In this document: positions 21,387-34,149 of the stretch, one piece after another
Layout of the letters: each line of letters starts with the position of its first letter
Numbering within the stretch: position 1 is the first letter of the stretch
Assembly: GCA_039654915.1 (NCBI GenBank)
Contig: CM077597.1
Location: 79,424,001 to 79,488,000 of the forward strand
DNA: 64,000 bases
Reading direction: 5' to 3'
From: Aquilaria yunnanensis
Taxonomy: Eukaryota; Streptophyta; Magnoliopsida; Malvales; Thymelaeaceae
Position numbers and translations under genes: made by a program
The notes under the pieces: generated by a model
Database searches by the model: none
Seen by the model: only the letters and a program-made list of their open reading frames with translations
What the model was told of the DNA's origin: nothing

Positions 21387-24300
21387 AATTTGGTCCTCCA
21401 AATTTCCTAGGAGCTTAGGAAAGGTATCCGGATAGTTCTTAAGCATTTCAGTTTCAACCTCCCATGTTGCCTCCTCCTCAGAATGGTTAGTCCATTGGAC
21501 TTTTACAATCGATATCCACTTACTCCTGAGCTTTCTAGTGTCCCTTGCCAATACCCGAATTGGTTCTTCCTCATATGTAAGATCTTGGGTAATGGGCACA
21601 CTAGTGACATGTACCACTTGTTTAGGGTCGGAGACACACTTCTTCAACAAGCTTACATGAAATGTGTCATGTACATGTCCCAGCTCAGGTGGTAGTTCTA
21701 ACTTGTAGGCTACATTTCCTACTCTTGCGAGTATTAGGTATGGTCCTACATACCTCGGGGCTAATTTTCCCCGCTTACCAAACCTCATTACTCCCTTCAT
21801 GGGAGATACTTTCAACCACACTTGGTCTCCTGCCTGGAACTCCAGGTCTCTTCTTTTCTTGAGGTTGGCATATGATTCTTGCCTATTGTTGGCAGCCTTA
21901 ATCCTTTCCTGGATTAGCTTAACTTTCCCAGTAGTCTCTCTTATGAGTTCTGGGCCAATTTCCAACTTATCACCTGGCTCATGCCAGCAGTGTGGAGTTA
22001 TGCATCTCCTTCCATATAGTGCCTCATAAGGTGCCATGCCAATCACTGAGTGATGACTATTATTATACGAAAACTCCACTAAAGGCAAGTGTTTATCCCA
22101 TTCTCCTTGGAAGTCAATAATACAACACCTCAACATATCTTCCAAGGTTTGAATGGTTCTTTCAGTCTGTCCGTCCGTTTGAGGATGGTATGCGGAACTG
22201 AATTTTAACTTAGTGCCCATGGCATGGTGCAAGGACTTCCAGAATCTGGAAACAAATCTTGGGTCTCGATCTGAGACAATGTCGTCTGGTACACCATGTA
22301 GCCTTACTATCTCCTTAACATATTGTTGGGCTAACTTCTCCAAGGAGTCTGTAAGGTTTATGGGCAAAAAGTGGGCTGCCTTAGTCAATCTGTCCACTAT
22401 GACCCAGATTGTATTACTCTTTCTTCGGGTCAGTGGCAAACCCACTAGAAAGTCCATGGATATGGATCCCCATTTCCTTTCTGGTATAGGTAAGCTCTGT
22501 AATTTTCCACCAGGTCTCTGGTGTTCCACTTTGACTTGCTGACAAGTCATACACTTAGCCACAGAAGCACCAATCTCCTGCTTCATATATGGCCACCAGA
22601 AATGGGATCTCAAATTCTTATACATTTTCTGAGCTCCAGGATGCATACTCATCAAGCTGGAGTGGGCTTCTTCTAGGATTTGTTGCCTAATTCCATTCCT
22701 ATTTGGCACATAAATCCTATTCTGGAAATATAATATTCCAGCCTTAAAGGAAAATCCTTGATACAATTTCCCTCGTTTTTGCCCAGAGATCCTGGGAATC
22801 TCCTCATCTTGAAGCTGAGCTTCCTGAATTAGGTCTTTCCATTCAGACCTAATAGTTAGGACCTTTACTTGGTCCATCTCCCAGTGTTTCCATTCCTGGG
22901 CCAATTCAGATAAACTGAGTACCTCTGCCTTAGTAGGCTCTCCAGTGGCTTTGAGTATTCCCGTGTACTTCCTACTGAGAGCATCAGCTACCACATTGGC
23001 CTTCCCGGCCGTATACTCGATGACGCACTCAAAATCTTTTAGGTACTCAAGCCATCTTTTTTGCCTCATGTTCAGGTCCTTTTGTGTAAACAAGTACCTT
23101 AGACTCTTATGGTCTGTGAAGACTTGGAATCTGCCTCCAAGTAGGTAGTGCCTCCACTGCTTCAGAGCAAAGATCACTGCCGCTAACTCCAGATCATGAA
23201 CTGGATAATTCTTCTCATGAGGCCTTAATTGTCTTGACCCATAGGCTATTGCTTGCTTCCCTTGCATTAAGACACAGCCCAGCCCAACCCGAGAAGCATC
23301 AGTGTAAACTATATACTCCTTAGTAGGGTCTGGTAGAACCAGTATTGGGGCTGTAGTCAATCTTTCCTTATGTTCTTGGAAGCTAGCCTCACATTGCTCA
23401 CTCCACTCAAACTTTTGGTCCTTTCTTGTCAATTGAGTGAGCGGAGCTGCTAGTACAGAAAACTTGGGCACGAATCTCCTGTAGTAGCCAGCAAGTCCTA
23501 GGAAGCTTCTTATGTCCCTCACAGTCTGAGGTTGCTTCCATTCCAAGACAGCTTTGATTTTCTTGGGATCAACAGCTAATCCATGCTCATTGATCACATG
23601 TCCGAGAAACCCAATTTCCTTAGCCCAGAATTGGCACTTACTTAGTTTGCCATATAACTCATGTTCCTTTAACAGGCTTAGCACCCTTCTCAGGTGCTCC
23701 TTATGGGCTTCTTCATCCTTTGAGTACACTAATATGTCATCGATAAATACCACAACAAAGTGGTCCAAATAAGCCTTGAACACTCTTTGCATGAGGTCCA
23801 TGAAAAAGGCTGGCGCATTTGTGAGCCCAAATGGCATCACTGTGTACTCAAAGTGACCATATCTGGTTCTGAAAGCTGTCTTTGGGACATCTTCTTCCCT
23901 GACTCTCAGCTGGAAGTATCCAGATCTGAGGTCTATTTTGGAAAAGACCTTAGCTCCCTTTAACTGATCAAATAGATCCTCGATCCTTGGGAGGGGGTAC
24001 TTATTCTTAATGGTTAGTGCATTGAACTTCCTGTAATCGATGCACAACCTAAGGGTTCCATCTTTCTTCTTCACAAAAAGTACAGGTGCTCCCCAAGGAG
24101 ATGTACTTGGCCTTATGAAACCCTTCTCAAGCAACTCATCCAGTTGCTTCTTTAGTTCCATCATTTCAGGAATAGCCATCCTGTAAGGAGCAATAGATGC
24201 TGGTGCAGCTCCTGGCACCAATTTGATCTCAAACTCAACCTCTCTTGCAGGAGGGAGTCCTGGGAGATCAGTGGGGAACACTTCAGGGAATTCTCTTGCT

Positions 24301-26420
24301 ATGGGTATTTTACCCAGCTCTATTTCAACTTCAGTTCCATTTAACCCTAGGTATTCACCTTTTATTATTAGGGGTTTGTGTTCCACCACTTTCAAAAGAT
24401 GTTCTAGGACTAACCTAGAAGATTTTTTCAAAGATTGAGGTTTGTGTCCAGGCAGATAAAGTTGCCTGGCATGGCAGTCTATGACTACCCGGTTGGTACT
24501 AAGCCAGTTCATACCTAGTATGATATCATATCCATTAGTATCCAAGATTATTAGGTCGGCTCTAAGCTCTAGCTCACCTAGCCTAAGCATGCAATCTTTT
24601 ACCATATGGTATGTTATCAAGACCTCGTTCCCGGCAGTTTTAACCAGGTACATTTTATCCGTATTGCATACTTCTAGGTTCATATCTTTAACTAGCTTAG
24701 AGGATACTATAGATAAAGATGCACCAGTATCAAATAAAACTGATACCTCATAACCATTAATAATAATGGTACCTGCAAGAGTTTGCCTGACCAGCCTGGC
24801 CTGGTCCATTTCTTCTTCATCGTCCCTAGCTCTGTTGTCCTCTGGGTCCTCTCGTGCTTTTCTCGAACTCTCAATCTGGAATACTCTTCCAGCAGCTTGA
24901 GCTTGTTTATTCCTGCCCTGGGGCATGCTAGGGCCCTGGTCCCTCCTCGGTGGTGGAGGTATATTGGGCCTCTTTATGGGCAATTGTCTATGTGCCCATC
25001 TGTTATTGAACCCTCCCGGGGTCCTCTGATCTTCTCCCTTGGCAGGGCAGTCTTTTACCCAGTGATCCTGGGCGCCGCATTTTAGGCATCCGGAAGTGAG
25101 CCTGTAGCATGGCTTTTGGCCATGGAACTTACCACACGTTTCACATTGTGGCCCGTAGGGGGCTGTGGCCTTCATTCTCTTATCCATTCTTGGCTCATAT
25201 GCCAAGCTATCTTTTCCTCTCTTTTTAGAGGGCTTTTGTAGTCTACTGGTACTTCCGGAGCCAATCATGAATTGTCCCCTGAACTCTTGCTCTAGGGCCA
25301 TAGCCTTCTGTACAATGTCGTGGTATTTGTTGGCTCCTACTGCTCTGAGTATTTGCCTCAGCTCTGGCCTAAGTCCTCGAAGGAACCTCTTGGCCTTTAT
25401 ATCCTCTCGATCATCGTACTGTGGTGCATATCTTATGAGGTTACTGAACCTCTGTTCATATTCTAGTACGGAGAGCTCTTTCTGCTCAAGCAGGTCAAAC
25501 TCAACCTGCTTTTGGTCTTTCTGTGCTTCACCGATGTATTGTTGATGAAACACTTGTTCGAATTCGGGCCATCTCATTGCTCTTCTCCTTTGAGCAGGCC
25601 GCCTAGCATTTTTGCTAGCATATGTCCTATGGACTGCTCTCCACCATAACTCAGCATTTCCTTCTAGTTTGAAAGTTGCCAGTAAGACCTTCTGAGAAGC
25701 GGAAACCTCCATTCTCTCAAAGATCTTTTCGATCTGGTTTTTCCAGAATTCTGCTTCATCTGGGTTACAGCTTCCTTTAAATATTGGAGGTTTTAGGGCA
25801 AGGAACCCCTCCAATTGGCCTTCTCTTAGGCCCCCAGCATTATCAATATTGGGCCTCCCTCTTTGCGCCCTCTCTGCCCTGGTGGTGGCAGTGAATTGGG
25901 TAGGTCCATCAATATCCTCCATGTCCAGCTCTTCTGCATCTGGACTTTCTTCCTCTTCTTCTCTTAATTCTTGTTGGATCTCAGATCTTATTCTTCTTGC
26001 TCGTGGGTTTCTTCTTTCTTCATCCTCATCATCGCCATTCTCACTAGCTTGATCATCGAGTACAGGTTCTTTTCCTGGCCTCCTTCTCATTGGTGGCTCT
26101 CTTTGCTGCCCAGCAGGCTCTGGGACTTGGGCTTGACCCCTTGCCAGGATCTGCATGCTAGCTGCTAATTGGGCCATATTGGCCTGCATAGCTTCCATCA
26201 TTGCTTCCATTCTTGCTTCTCTTCTTTCTTGGGCATTAATGCTAGGCCCAGTAACATTAGCCCTGATGGGCTCATAAGGCCTGACTTGGGCCTCTGGCAC
26301 AAAGCCAGCATTTTCATTCCCTTGATGGGAATTTTCATTTCCATTTCGGCCTCGGTTCATATTTCTGGTTCTCATCCTACAATTAACAACAAGCAAGGCA
26401 CACAATTGCTCAATATTCAT
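21381..26420 (-). CDS. Gag-Pol polyprotein, Tekay chromovirus (1679 aa)
   Basis: The polyprotein supplies the capsid and the enzymes that copy and insert the element. In order: a Gag domain (about residues 205-395, including WWRAVHRTY), a CCHC knuckle ([14 protein letters not shown], about 450), an aspartic protease (LFDTGAS, about 563), reverse transcriptase ([23 protein letters not shown] active site about 893), RNase H (YTDAS, about 1038), integrase with HHCC zinc module (CMTCQQ, about 1288) and catalytic residues in MDFL (about 1323), SDRDPRF (about 1384) and the nearby glutamate, and a C-terminal chromodomain-like segment (about 1620-1667) ending [14 protein letters not shown]. No stop or frameshift interrupts it. 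Translation may start at residue 1 or at the Met at residue 16. Confidence 0.93.
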   Translation of the reverse strand: MNIEQLCALLVVNCRMRTRNMNRGRNGNENSHQGNENAGFVPEAQVRPYEPIRANVTGPSINAQERREARMEAMMEAMQANMAQLAASMQILARGQAQVPEPAGQQREPPMRRRPGKEPVLDDQASENGDDEDEERRNPRARRIRSEIQQELREEEEESPDAEELDMEDIDGPTQFTATTRAERAQRGRPNIDNAGGLREGQLEGFLALKPPIFKGSCNPDEAEFWKNQIEKIFERMEVSASQKVLLATFKLEGNAELWWRAVHRTYASKNARRPAQRRRAMRWPEFEQVFHQQYIGEAQKDQKQVEFDLLEQKELSVLEYEQRFSNLIRYAPQYDDREDIKAKRFLRGLRPELRQILRAVGANKYHDIVQKAMALEQEFRGQFMIGSGSTSRLQKPSKKRGKDSLAYEPRMDKRMKATAPYGPQCETCGKFHGQKPCYRLTSGCLKCGAQDHWVKDCPAKGEDQRTPGGFNNRWAHRQLPIKRPNIPPPPRRDQGPSMPQGRNKQAQAAGRVFQIESSRKAREDPEDNRARDDEEEMDQARLVRQTLAGTIIINGYEVSVLFDTGASLSIVSSKLVKDMNLEVCNTDKMYLVKTAGNEVLITYHMVKDCMLRLGELELRADLIILDTNGYDIILGMNWLSTNRVVIDCHARQLYLPGHKPQSLKKSSRLVLEHLLKVVEHKPLIIKGEYLGLNGTEVEIELGKIPIAREFPEVFPTDLPGLPPAREVEFEIKLVPGAAPASIAPYRMAIPEMMELKKQLDELLEKGFIRPSTSPWGAPVLFVKKKDGTLRLCIDYRKFNALTIKNKYPLPRIEDLFDQLKGAKVFSKIDLRSGYFQLRVREEDVPKTAFRTRYGHFEYTVMPFGLTNAPAFFMDLMQRVFKAYLDHFVVVFIDDILVYSKDEEAHKEHLRRVLSLLKEHELYGKLSKCQFWAKEIGFLGHVINEHGLAVDPKKIKAVLEWKQPQTVRDIRSFLGLAGYYRRFVPKFSVLAAPLTQLTRKDQKFEWSEQCEASFQEHKERLTTAPILVLPDPTKEYIVYTDASRVGLGCVLMQGKQAIAYGSRQLRPHEKNYPVHDLELAAVIFALKQWRHYLLGGRFQVFTDHKSLRYLFTQKDLNMRQKRWLEYLKDFECVIEYTAGKANVVADALSRKYTGILKATGEPTKAEVLSLSELAQEWKHWEMDQVKVLTIRSEWKDLIQEAQLQDEEIPRISGQKRGKLYQGFSFKAGILYFQNRIYVPNRNGIRQQILEEAHSSLMSMHPGAQKMYKNLRSHFWWPYMKQEIGASVAKCMTCQQVKVEHQRPGGKLQSLPIPERKWGSISMDFLVGLPLTRRKSNTIWVIVDRLTKAAHFLPINLTDSLEKLAQQYVKEIVRLHGVPDDIVSDRDPRFVSRFWKSLHHAMGTKLKFSSAYHPQTDGQTERTIQTLEDMLRCCIIDFQGEWDKHLPLVEFSYNNSHHSVIGMAPYEALYGRRCITPHCWHEPGDKLEIGPELIRETTGKVKLIQERIKAANNRQESYANLKKRRDLEFQAGDQVWLKVSPMKGVMRFGKRGKLAPRYVGPYLILARVGNVAYKLELPPELGHVHDTFHVSLLKKCVSDPKQVVHVTSVPITQDLTYEEEPIRVLARDTRKLRSKWISIVKVQWTNHSEEEATWEVETEMLKNYPDTFPKLLGNLEDQIS

Positions 26421-26507
26421 AAATATTCATTAGTGGACTTAACCTATGTGGGAACAAGTCTATACTAAGAATCATAGACCAAAACTTTGGTCCTTCAGAG
26501 CAAACTT

Positions 26508-26520
26508 GCTCTGATACCAA
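26508..26520 (-). other. Primer-binding site, initiator tRNA-Met
   Basis: TTGGTATCAGAGC on the minus strand lies 2 bp inside the 5' LTR (26523). TGGTATCAGAGC is the standard plant initiator tRNA-Met binding site of LTR elements. Confidence 0.93.
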
Positions 26521-26522
26521 GC

Positions 26523-29257
26523 TGTCGTGCCCTAAACTGCCCCTGGCCCATCCGGGCCCAATTATCTAAAACATGCAGCGGAAGTTTAATTAAATCGAAG
26601 GGACTTTTATTACTCACTAAGACTTATGGGCACGAACCCCAGGATACTTACTGGTACTAGCTTGTTATGTTCTTATTAAAGGTTTAAGTTTAAGTGCTCT
26701 TGGAAACAAACTAGCACCTATGTGGATTTCATGTGTTCATTTTCATGGTATTTACCAAGCTTTAGCCAAGATTATGCATGGCATCCAAAACACCAACTTA
26801 AGTTTGAAAACTTATTTTCATGCATATGGTTTGCATGCTTATGTGTTTTAGTGTTCACTAGTGCACATAATCACTTAATGCCTTTAGATGCAACTAATGC
26901 TTAGGCATATATTAATTCACGTACGTGCACTTGAATTCCTTATTAGCCAATCTTTACACATGCATCCAATTTCATGCTTCTCCAAGTTTATTTGCATGTT
27001 TTTCTTTGAGTGCGCATACAAAGCCAAACATAGCATGCTTTCAACATAAACATGGGCTTATGGGCCTTTTCCATACTTAACATGCATATGGCCCAAAATT
27101 AACCAAGAACATATTCAAATTTTCTAATTTCTTATTTAAGCCCAAAACATGCATTTAAGCCCAATTTATACATGCTTCCGATTTTCATGAAAATCATACT
27201 TCCATAAAACATGCATGGGTCTTGGTAAGTCCACCAAGCAATAAAACACCCAAAGTGTCCATAGTCCATATTACAAGCCCAAAATACTAAGTTTGGCCAA
27301 ATTTTAGCTAAGTCCATAAATTTGGTCATTTAACTAAGACCAACTATTACATGCTTAAAAGCAAGCCATAATCCAAAGAACACAAATCCACCTTAAGACG
27401 TTGTTCCCACAGTTTCTAGACTCGTAGTCCTGCACACAAAGTCCACATTTTATTAGCTTGATTTTCAAGCAACTAAAGGTAAATACTTAGAATAAATTGA
27501 GCAAATAGTATTTACATACTCAACCTCAACACCACAGAAAGAGTACTTAGGACTCTTAGCTCAATCTTTCGAGCACACTTTTTCCTACAAAGGTAGAGTA
27601 GGGCGGGTGAGATTTAAATCTCAATAAGGATTCCGTATGGCTTCCAAAGCCTAACATATGGCCTTTATGGCCTAACATATGCCAAGAATGTAATGGCAAT
27701 AAATATTTCAAAAATCCTGCAAAGAAAACATAAAGACAAAGAAAACACAAAGATACATGTATATACAATAATAATCGAAATCGGGGGTTAGCATGCACAA
27801 CAAATTCATAGAAGCACACAAACACACGCCACTTAACACCTTGATTTACAGAAGGGCAGCAAGCATCCCTCAAGTTTTATTTCATTAATTTCACATACTT
27901 TTCATTTTCGGAGATCTCACTTAGCATAGGAATTTAAGGTGGCCTACTTAAATCCTAGCCCATAATGCTTGCTTACTTAACTTAGCTCATGAGCGATACA
28001 GAATTGCCGAAGCAATAATTTAACTTATGCCCTCTTAGCACACCTAGGATCATATGGTTCTTTGACCATCACCTAGGGGCCCGAATACTCAAAGAGTATA
28101 GGAATCCTTACCAATACCGAAAGCTTCTTAGAAGCTTGTTTTCCTTCGATTTCCTCGCTTGTTGGTTTCTAGAAATGATTTTCTAGCACAAGAACCAAAA
28201 TGGCCAAATAAATTAGTAATCCATAAAATACCAAGAACACTTGGTAATTATCTTAAAGAAATCAAAATACCAAGAATACTTGGTTCACACTTACGAAACC
28301 TCGACTAGGAGGTGAGACCGAATTTTGTGTGCTTGATGTTCTTCAAATTTTTTTTCTTGATTCTTCCTCCCAATGAGCTTAGAAGCTCATATACATAAAG
28401 AACTCCTTGAGAAGAGTTCAAAACCTCTAAGAAATGAAGATGGCCGAATTTCTCTCCTTGGTTTTCTTTGAATCTTTTACTTGATTCTTGCTCTTTGGGT
28501 GTTTAGAGCATGAATTCCACCAAGAACACTTGGTTTTAATTTATGGAAGGGTGATTTCTAGTGATGGCAGAATTTTTGGAGGAAGGAGAAGAGTTAGAAA
28601 TGTTCTTGGAGAGAAGAACAAGTGTTGGCCAAAACTAGAGAGAAGGGAGAGAGAGTTTGTAGAGAGAGATTGAAGAAAGAGAGTGAAATGGCTTAAATGA
28701 GGTGAGATGAGTGAAGAAATGTATTTTGTTGAATGGGGGAGTGTATGTACGGTTATGGGTGTCCAAAATGGGTGGGAATAATGCCTTAGTGGAGTAATAA
28801 TTCAAATGGGAAGTGGGAGACAAAGTGGGGGGACAAATTGGAAGAGTTGGTGAAGTTAAATGATGAAGTGGTGAAGGTGGGGGACAAAGGTGAGTGGAGG
28901 TGTGGGTGGAGGTGGAGGTGGCATAAAATATATTATTTTGAATGGACATGGCTAGCCATGGCATCCAAGGCCATGAAAATGGGTCAATTCCCCACTTAGT
29001 CCTCCAATCTTTAGAATTTGGGCAATTGAGCCCAACTTACAACAATTCCTTTGTTCAATTGAGTCCTTTATCTTTGAAATCCACCATTTTCACCATTATT
29101 TTTCTTGGCCTAAGCCAAGCTTAATTTCATGAATCCTTAACACTTAATTTAATGTCCCCTCACATTAATTCAGCTAAATTCCCAAATTAGGAAAATTCTT
29201 TGGCTCCCAATCCACTTACCCCGGGACCTAATCAGTTTGGATTTTCCGGGCATTACA
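26523..29257 (-). mobile_element. 5' LTR of the Tekay element
   Basis: It spans 2735 bp from TGTAATGCC (minus strand, at 29257) to ACGACA at 26523. It should carry the promoter; I could not place a convincing TATA box. It matches the 3' LTR except at 27708. Confidence 0.95.
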
Positions 29258-29262
29258 ATTTT

Positions 29263-29890
29263 GGCTGTGTGTATTTAAGGTTACTGGCTATAAATATTTA
29301 ATTATACTTCATAGTTTATATAGCTAAATAACTTATTTTAGTTTTTTTATTAAATTGGTGACTTATAATTTATTTCCTCACACTTTCAGTCCATTTGCAC
29401 CTTTTTACTTCAAACTTTGTAGCATTTGTGAAGTCATGTGGTGAGAAGATAGGAAACCGGGCTCAGTTGGAGATTATTTGTTGTTCGCTAAACCTTCCGT
29501 GCCCGCCGGCACAACCAGTTCCACATTATCCTGATGACTCGGACTCAGAGGATGAGGAGATAGTCGGGACTCCGTGATGGGCGTCATCAACAGGTTAGCA
29601 CATTTCCAAAGTTCTTGTGTTAGAGCCCTAGGCATAATAATTTTTAGACCTAAATCAGACTGACTTGATATTTCTGAAATGTGTAAGGCGTTGAATGTTG
29701 AATGCTTTCTTTCAAACATATCTGTTATTGTTTTCATTATGCTGTATTTGAGAATATTTTATTTTAATAACGTTGGCATATCTGTGTAATGTTTATTGCT
29801 GAGTAAAGCCGGACGTACTTTTGAATTGGTATTTTAATTTTGAATGTGGATTAAAACGGGGAAAAAAATGAAACAACCAAGCTATGGAAC
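29263..29890 (+). pseudogene. Remnant of the CACTA second gene, last exon
   Basis: The plus strand at about 29462-29577 reads AQLEIICCSLNLPCPPAQ and then YPDDSDSEDEEIVGTP before a stop. Element B has nearly the same ending (LEMICPSLNLSCPPAQ, YPDDSNSENEEIVGSP) at about 56190-56300, where it terminates the second CACTA gene. In element A only this tail remains, so most of the gene was replaced by captured DNA. 29580-29890 is AT-rich and non-coding. Confidence 0.7.
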
Positions 29891-29899
29891 GTTTTATAT

Positions 29900-30545
29900 A
29901 CATTACCAACGCGGAAATGGAGAACTTACCAACTTGCGCGCGTTGTTAATTATCAACGGCTTCATAACAACTACCTTACCAACTTCCGGCAGTTGGTAAT
30001 TACCAATTGCCAAGTTATCAACAGGCAACAGTTGGTAAGTTACCAACTGCCACCAGTTGGTAACTTACTTACCAACGGCTGGCAGTTGGTAAGTTAAGTT
30101 ACCAACAGCTGACAGTTGGTAAGTTACCAACAGCCAGCAGTTGGTAAGTTACCAACGGCTGATAGTTGGTAAGTTACCAAATGCTAGCCGTTGCCCGTTG
30201 GTAACTTACCAACGGCTGGCAGTTGGTAAGTTACCAACTGTTAGCCGTTGGGAACTTCCCAACGGCTGACAGTTGGTAACTTACCAACTGCTGACAGTTG
30301 GTAACTATAACTACGCGATGGAAACCAAGCCCTTTTCACGACCGTTGGTAATTACCAACGTGTATTTTACCAACTTCTACACGTTGAAATTTACCAACGT
30401 GTTATTAGTTGCGCGTTGGTAAAAATTTTTCCAACGTATCGAATACCAACTGTCATTTACCAACGTGCAGCAGTTGGTAAATTGAATTTACCAACTGTTG
30501 CACGTTGGTAAATGGCAGTTGGTAAAGTCCTATATTTTAGTAGTG
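29900..30545. repeat. 3' subterminal palindrome array of CACTA A
   Basis: About 20 units of the type TTACCAACGGCTGGCAGTTG alternate with their inversions. Many single units are palindromes, since CCAAC..GTTGG pair. This is the densest CACTA motif array in the window and a likely transposase binding region. Confidence 0.85.
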
Positions 30546-30613
30546 GCACCAAAATTTACCAACTGCTGCACGTTGGTAAATGACAGTTGGTAAAGTCCTA
30601 TATTTTAGTAGTG
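30546..30613. repeat. Duplicated 3' end of CACTA A (68 bp)
   Basis: After the first terminus at 30545 comes GCACCA, then a second copy of the last 60 bp or so ending TATATTTTAGTAGTG at 30613, then GCACCA again. The two copies differ at two or three bases. Confidence 0.88.
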
Positions 30614-31416
30614 GCACCAACAAGACATCCCCAACGGATTCAACCAAATGATATGTTGAAAAAACATCAGATGGTATTGGTGGCTGCCCCAAAACTTGCC
30701 ATGATTCATTGGCTACGTCGAACGCAGCGACTGTTGCTGATCCGAAAAGGCAGTAGAATCTTCCAGCATAAAACATCAGACCCCGCATGGGACCATTCCA
30801 AAAGATATCATGTTTTTTCCAGTTCTTGTCGCCATGGCGGTAGGTGTAAGCTTTAGCCCCATCGTCCGGGAAATGGTGTGTGCAAATGAAGAAGACACAG
30901 TCTGAACAAGTTGGAGGATGCGACATCGCGAAGCGATCAACATCGATGTCAATCAAATCAGGAAGACGGATGAGTTTCCTAGTGAAAGGGGAGTACAGCA
31001 GGAAGATACTCTGAGGCTTGTTGGTGTAAAATCTTGAGAGGAAAGCAATCCAACCAAATTGGACGCCCAACGGGTCCAGCAGGCTGCAGGTCGGCATTGA
31101 TGCATAAAATCGTTCTTGTTTCAAGTCGCGCTTGAGTTCTGTGCAAGATTTATGGTGCCTTGAGGGACACGGTAACGAGGGATCCGTTCACCCGGTAGTA
31201 GTTGAGGAACCACGGGAGCTGGTTTGCTTCTGATGTAAGAAAAGGGAGAAGCCTACGAAGCAGAAACTTCCAGGCCTTGCAAACGGCTGAGAATCGAAGC
31301 TTGGCCATGAAATTGAGTCGCTCCAGAATGTTGATTACAATCTCGTCGGGAAGATCATGGAATTGATACCCAATTTCCAGGAATTTTTCCTTCTTGTTAC
31401 TCTTCAAGATGCTCAT
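30614..31416 (-). pseudogene. F-box protein pseudogene, copy 2, N-terminal part
   Basis: It starts MSILKSNKKEKFLEI at 31416, followed by the F-box: LPDEIVINILERLNFMAKLR then FSAVCKAWKFLL (about residues 22-53). The frame ends at 31150, and the match to copy 1 (SCTELKRDLKQE) continues in another frame, which shows a frameshift. The second frame runs through VQFGWIAFLSRFYTNKPQSI and ESWQVLGQPPIPSD to the CACTA insertion at 30613. The rest of the gene is at 14564-14860. An intact protein would have been roughly 370-380 residues, usual for plant F-box proteins with a kelch- or DUF295-like C-terminus. It is a pseudogene by both frameshift and transposon insertion. Confidence 0.85.
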
Positions 31417-33116
31417 TGTTGTTGCTGGCTGGATCAGGGAAAGGTTTTAGGCGCCGAAGATTCAATGAGTAGGTTCTTCCTTGGGCTTCAAGGAAATAAA
31501 ATATATCTTTGAGACCAAATCACTTTTTTATTTGATTGTTGGCAGGAGAGCTATTAAGACGGAAAGAGGTCAACATATATTATTCCTTTTTGGATTAGAA
31601 AACTAGAAGAGGTTTGTTTCGTAGCTTTCTTTCTTTCTTTCTTTTTTTTTTAATGGAAGTATTGTAGCTTTTTAGTATCGAGATGATATGTATATTTACA
31701 GACCTGATTTTTGTCTTCACAAGCCTGATTTTTTTAATTATTATTACTCTCTAAGCACCAAATTACATTTGAAAAATAAAAAAGTTACTTTTGAATCTTT
31801 TTGAAAATTCAAAAATTAGTGCACTAAATTTAGATGAAAAGTTCTTACTCAATTATAATATTTTTTCAGATTAACACTTCTATCTACGTAGAAAAAAAAA
31901 TAAAGAAATTCTTAAGAGAGTATAAGGCTTTTATTCTATCAAACTACTCATTTTCCCACAACGAGAGTAAAGAATTAAGGTCCTTGTTTTACATGCATGT
32001 TAATTGTTCTATAGTTATAATTATTTTCATTTTTATTATAAACATTATACTTTCATGCAACACACATGTTTGATTATCATTATTAGAAAAAGTACAGAAA
32101 CAACAAAAAAGTCGATCAAATTTTATACCCTTAAGTTATGAGGTGTTTTTATTTTTATTTTTTTTTATGAGACCCAAATTTGATGTTGTATATTTATTAT
32201 AGGTATAATTAGCACTAGCTAGAACGCTAAAAGGGAAAGAAAAAAAAAAACGAAGTCCCACGTATACTTTCTTAAAAACATAAAAGAGGAATCTGCATGG
32301 AAATTCTATTTATTAGCTTTAGTTTATTTACTTAAATTTATGTATTAAGTATAATTTTTAATAGCAAAAAAAATTTTAAATTGTCATAAAAAGTTAAGCT
32401 TTTGTAACAAATATGTCCTTAATTAACTTATATATATTTTTGGAACTTGTTCTTAAAAACACAAAATTTTATCAATTTTTTGTATTCTAAAACTTGATTG
32501 AAGTATTTCAATTTGAACTTAAAAGTTTCAAAACCTGGTGCTTATGTCTATTTGAACCAACGATTTAGATTTGTAAAACTTATAAAAACTGCGATTGTGT
32601 CAAAATATTGGATGACATTCTTATCATGAAGTTATATTTTAGTCCCCTTTTTAGTGAGATTTAAATTTGTTATTTCCTTTTTATTACATTTTAAAAAAAG
32701 GAAAAGATACCTAGACCTCCTGAGGTTTGATTGAACCTACACATGTGTCCTTTATTTTTCTGATGCCTACATTTTTTCACCTAAAAGGTTAACTCCGTCA
32801 TTTGCCGTTATGATTAAAAAAGAAAAAAAATACCTATTTTTGCCATCTTATCTTTGTTTCCTAAAACTTTTGGCCCATCACCTTCTCCATCTAGCTAATT
32901 GAGCAAACACACAATGATTCTTCCTCCGGAGATGATGAGGACAATGAGGCGCTGCCACCATTCTCACCCACTTGCCTTCGTATTCTGTTCTTGTCTGCCT
33001 CTTCTCCGATTCCATCTATCTCTGTATGTGAATAATCGCCCCCCCCCCTTCCTTTTATTTCTCTTTTGCCTTTCTCTCTCTCTCTCTCTCTATGCTCTTT
33101 ACTCTTTGTTCACCGC
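31417..33116. other. 5' flank of F-box copy 2 and AT-rich intergenic DNA
   Basis: 31430-31850 matches the flank of F-box copy 1. A pyrimidine run lies at 31625-31650. 32100-32680 is AT-rich without motifs. 32690-32880 resembles the end of plant Mutator-like MITEs (CCTAGACCTCCTGAGGTTTG, then AACTCCGTCATTTGCCGTTA), but no partner end is seen. A (CT)n tract ends near 33092, just left of CACTA B. The 113-codon frame at 32899 has no conserved features. Confidence 0.5.
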
Positions 33117-34149
33117 CACTACTAAAATACGTGGATTTTCCAACAGTTTTATTACCAACAGCCCAGCCGTTGGTAAATACCAACGCGCAGGACCGTTGGT
33201 GTATTTTTCCAAGGTGCAGGCATTGGTAGAAAATGAGTAATGCTTGGGGTTTTTTTACCAATGGCCTAACCATTGGTAATTATCAATGGGTTTGACCGTT
33301 GGTGAATTTTCCAACGTACACGCATTGGTAGAATTCTAGGTACAATTAGGACTGATTTTGTGGGCTCAGTTACCAACGGCTAAACCGTTGGTAATTGTTT
33401 AATGAAATGGTACATTTGATGGATATTTTTACCAACGACCTAGCCGTTGGTAAGGTCTTTTTTAAAAGTCATACTCCTCCTCCAACAACTTCAGTCGCAA
33501 CATTTCACAAAAACACGTCCAGTGCTCTCTGCCACCGCATTTGTCGCTATTGCCGACAACGGAGCTCGTGAACTGTCGTTTTGCGTCGGTTTTCCTTCCA
33601 TTTCACAGATCTGGTGCTAATATTTCGAGTAGGGGTCTATTTTTAGTTATTTCCTCGATTTTCAGTATATAAATGAAATTTTCTTTAGATTGAGTTTTTT
33701 AGCTTCATTTTTTTAGTTTGTACCTTCATCTCTGAGCTTCCAGGGTTGCCCATTGTTATTCCTCTACTTGTGAAGTTGTTAGAGGTAAATTTTTTTTTTT
33801 TTACTATATCCGAAATTTTGAGTTATTTTGAGGGAAAAATTTATTTTTTATTATTTATGTTGTGATTAAAATTTACGTATTGTGATTGTGGTTCCAACAT
33901 TGCTCTGGGCATTTGAGTTGGGTATTTTCCAATTAATTTCTGTTAATTATTTTTAATTTATGGGTAATTTTAGTGATGGAAAAGGTGAATATGCAATTTA
34001 TTTGTGGTATTTAATTATGTTTAAGGTAGGCATTTTCAGTTTTTGATATAGATTGTTGTATGAATTTATTATTCATTTTTTTTCATGGTAATTGGTTGAC
34101 TTATGGTTTAGTTTGAGTGATTTAGTTGTAATGGTTATATTATGTCATG

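Larger units (their letters stand above)
18634..29257 (-). mobile_element. Tekay-type Ty3/gypsy retrotransposon, complete and young
   Basis: Two 2735-bp LTRs in direct orientation flank one open gag-pol frame on the minus strand, with a primer-binding site for initiator tRNA-Met and a polypurine tract at the expected places. ATTTT precedes (18629-18633) and follows (29258-29262) the element as a 5-bp TSD. The only LTR difference I found is C at 19819 versus T at 27708. With all parts intact it looks capable of autonomous movement. It is nested in CACTA A, within an intron of the captured kinesin fragment. Confidence 0.95.
14861..30613. mobile_element. CACTA element A, non-autonomous, with captured host genes
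   Basis: It starts CACTACTAAATATTACC at 14861 and first ends at 30545 with ATATTTTAGTAGTG; GCA lies on both sides (14858-14860 and 30546-30548). A second copy of the last 60 bp or so ends at 30613 and is again followed by GCACCA. Without the Tekay insertion the element is about 5.06 kb. It contains 5' subterminal repeats (to about 15180), a GC-richer leader, pieces of two host genes (15722-18616), a remnant of the last exon of the CACTA second gene (about 29430-29577) and a long 3' subterminal array. It has no transposase, so it would need a relative such as B to move. Confidence 0.9.

Noticed and set aside
32690..32880. A complete Mutator-like MITE
   Set aside because: One end resembles MULE termini but no matching inverted end or target duplication was found before CACTA B.
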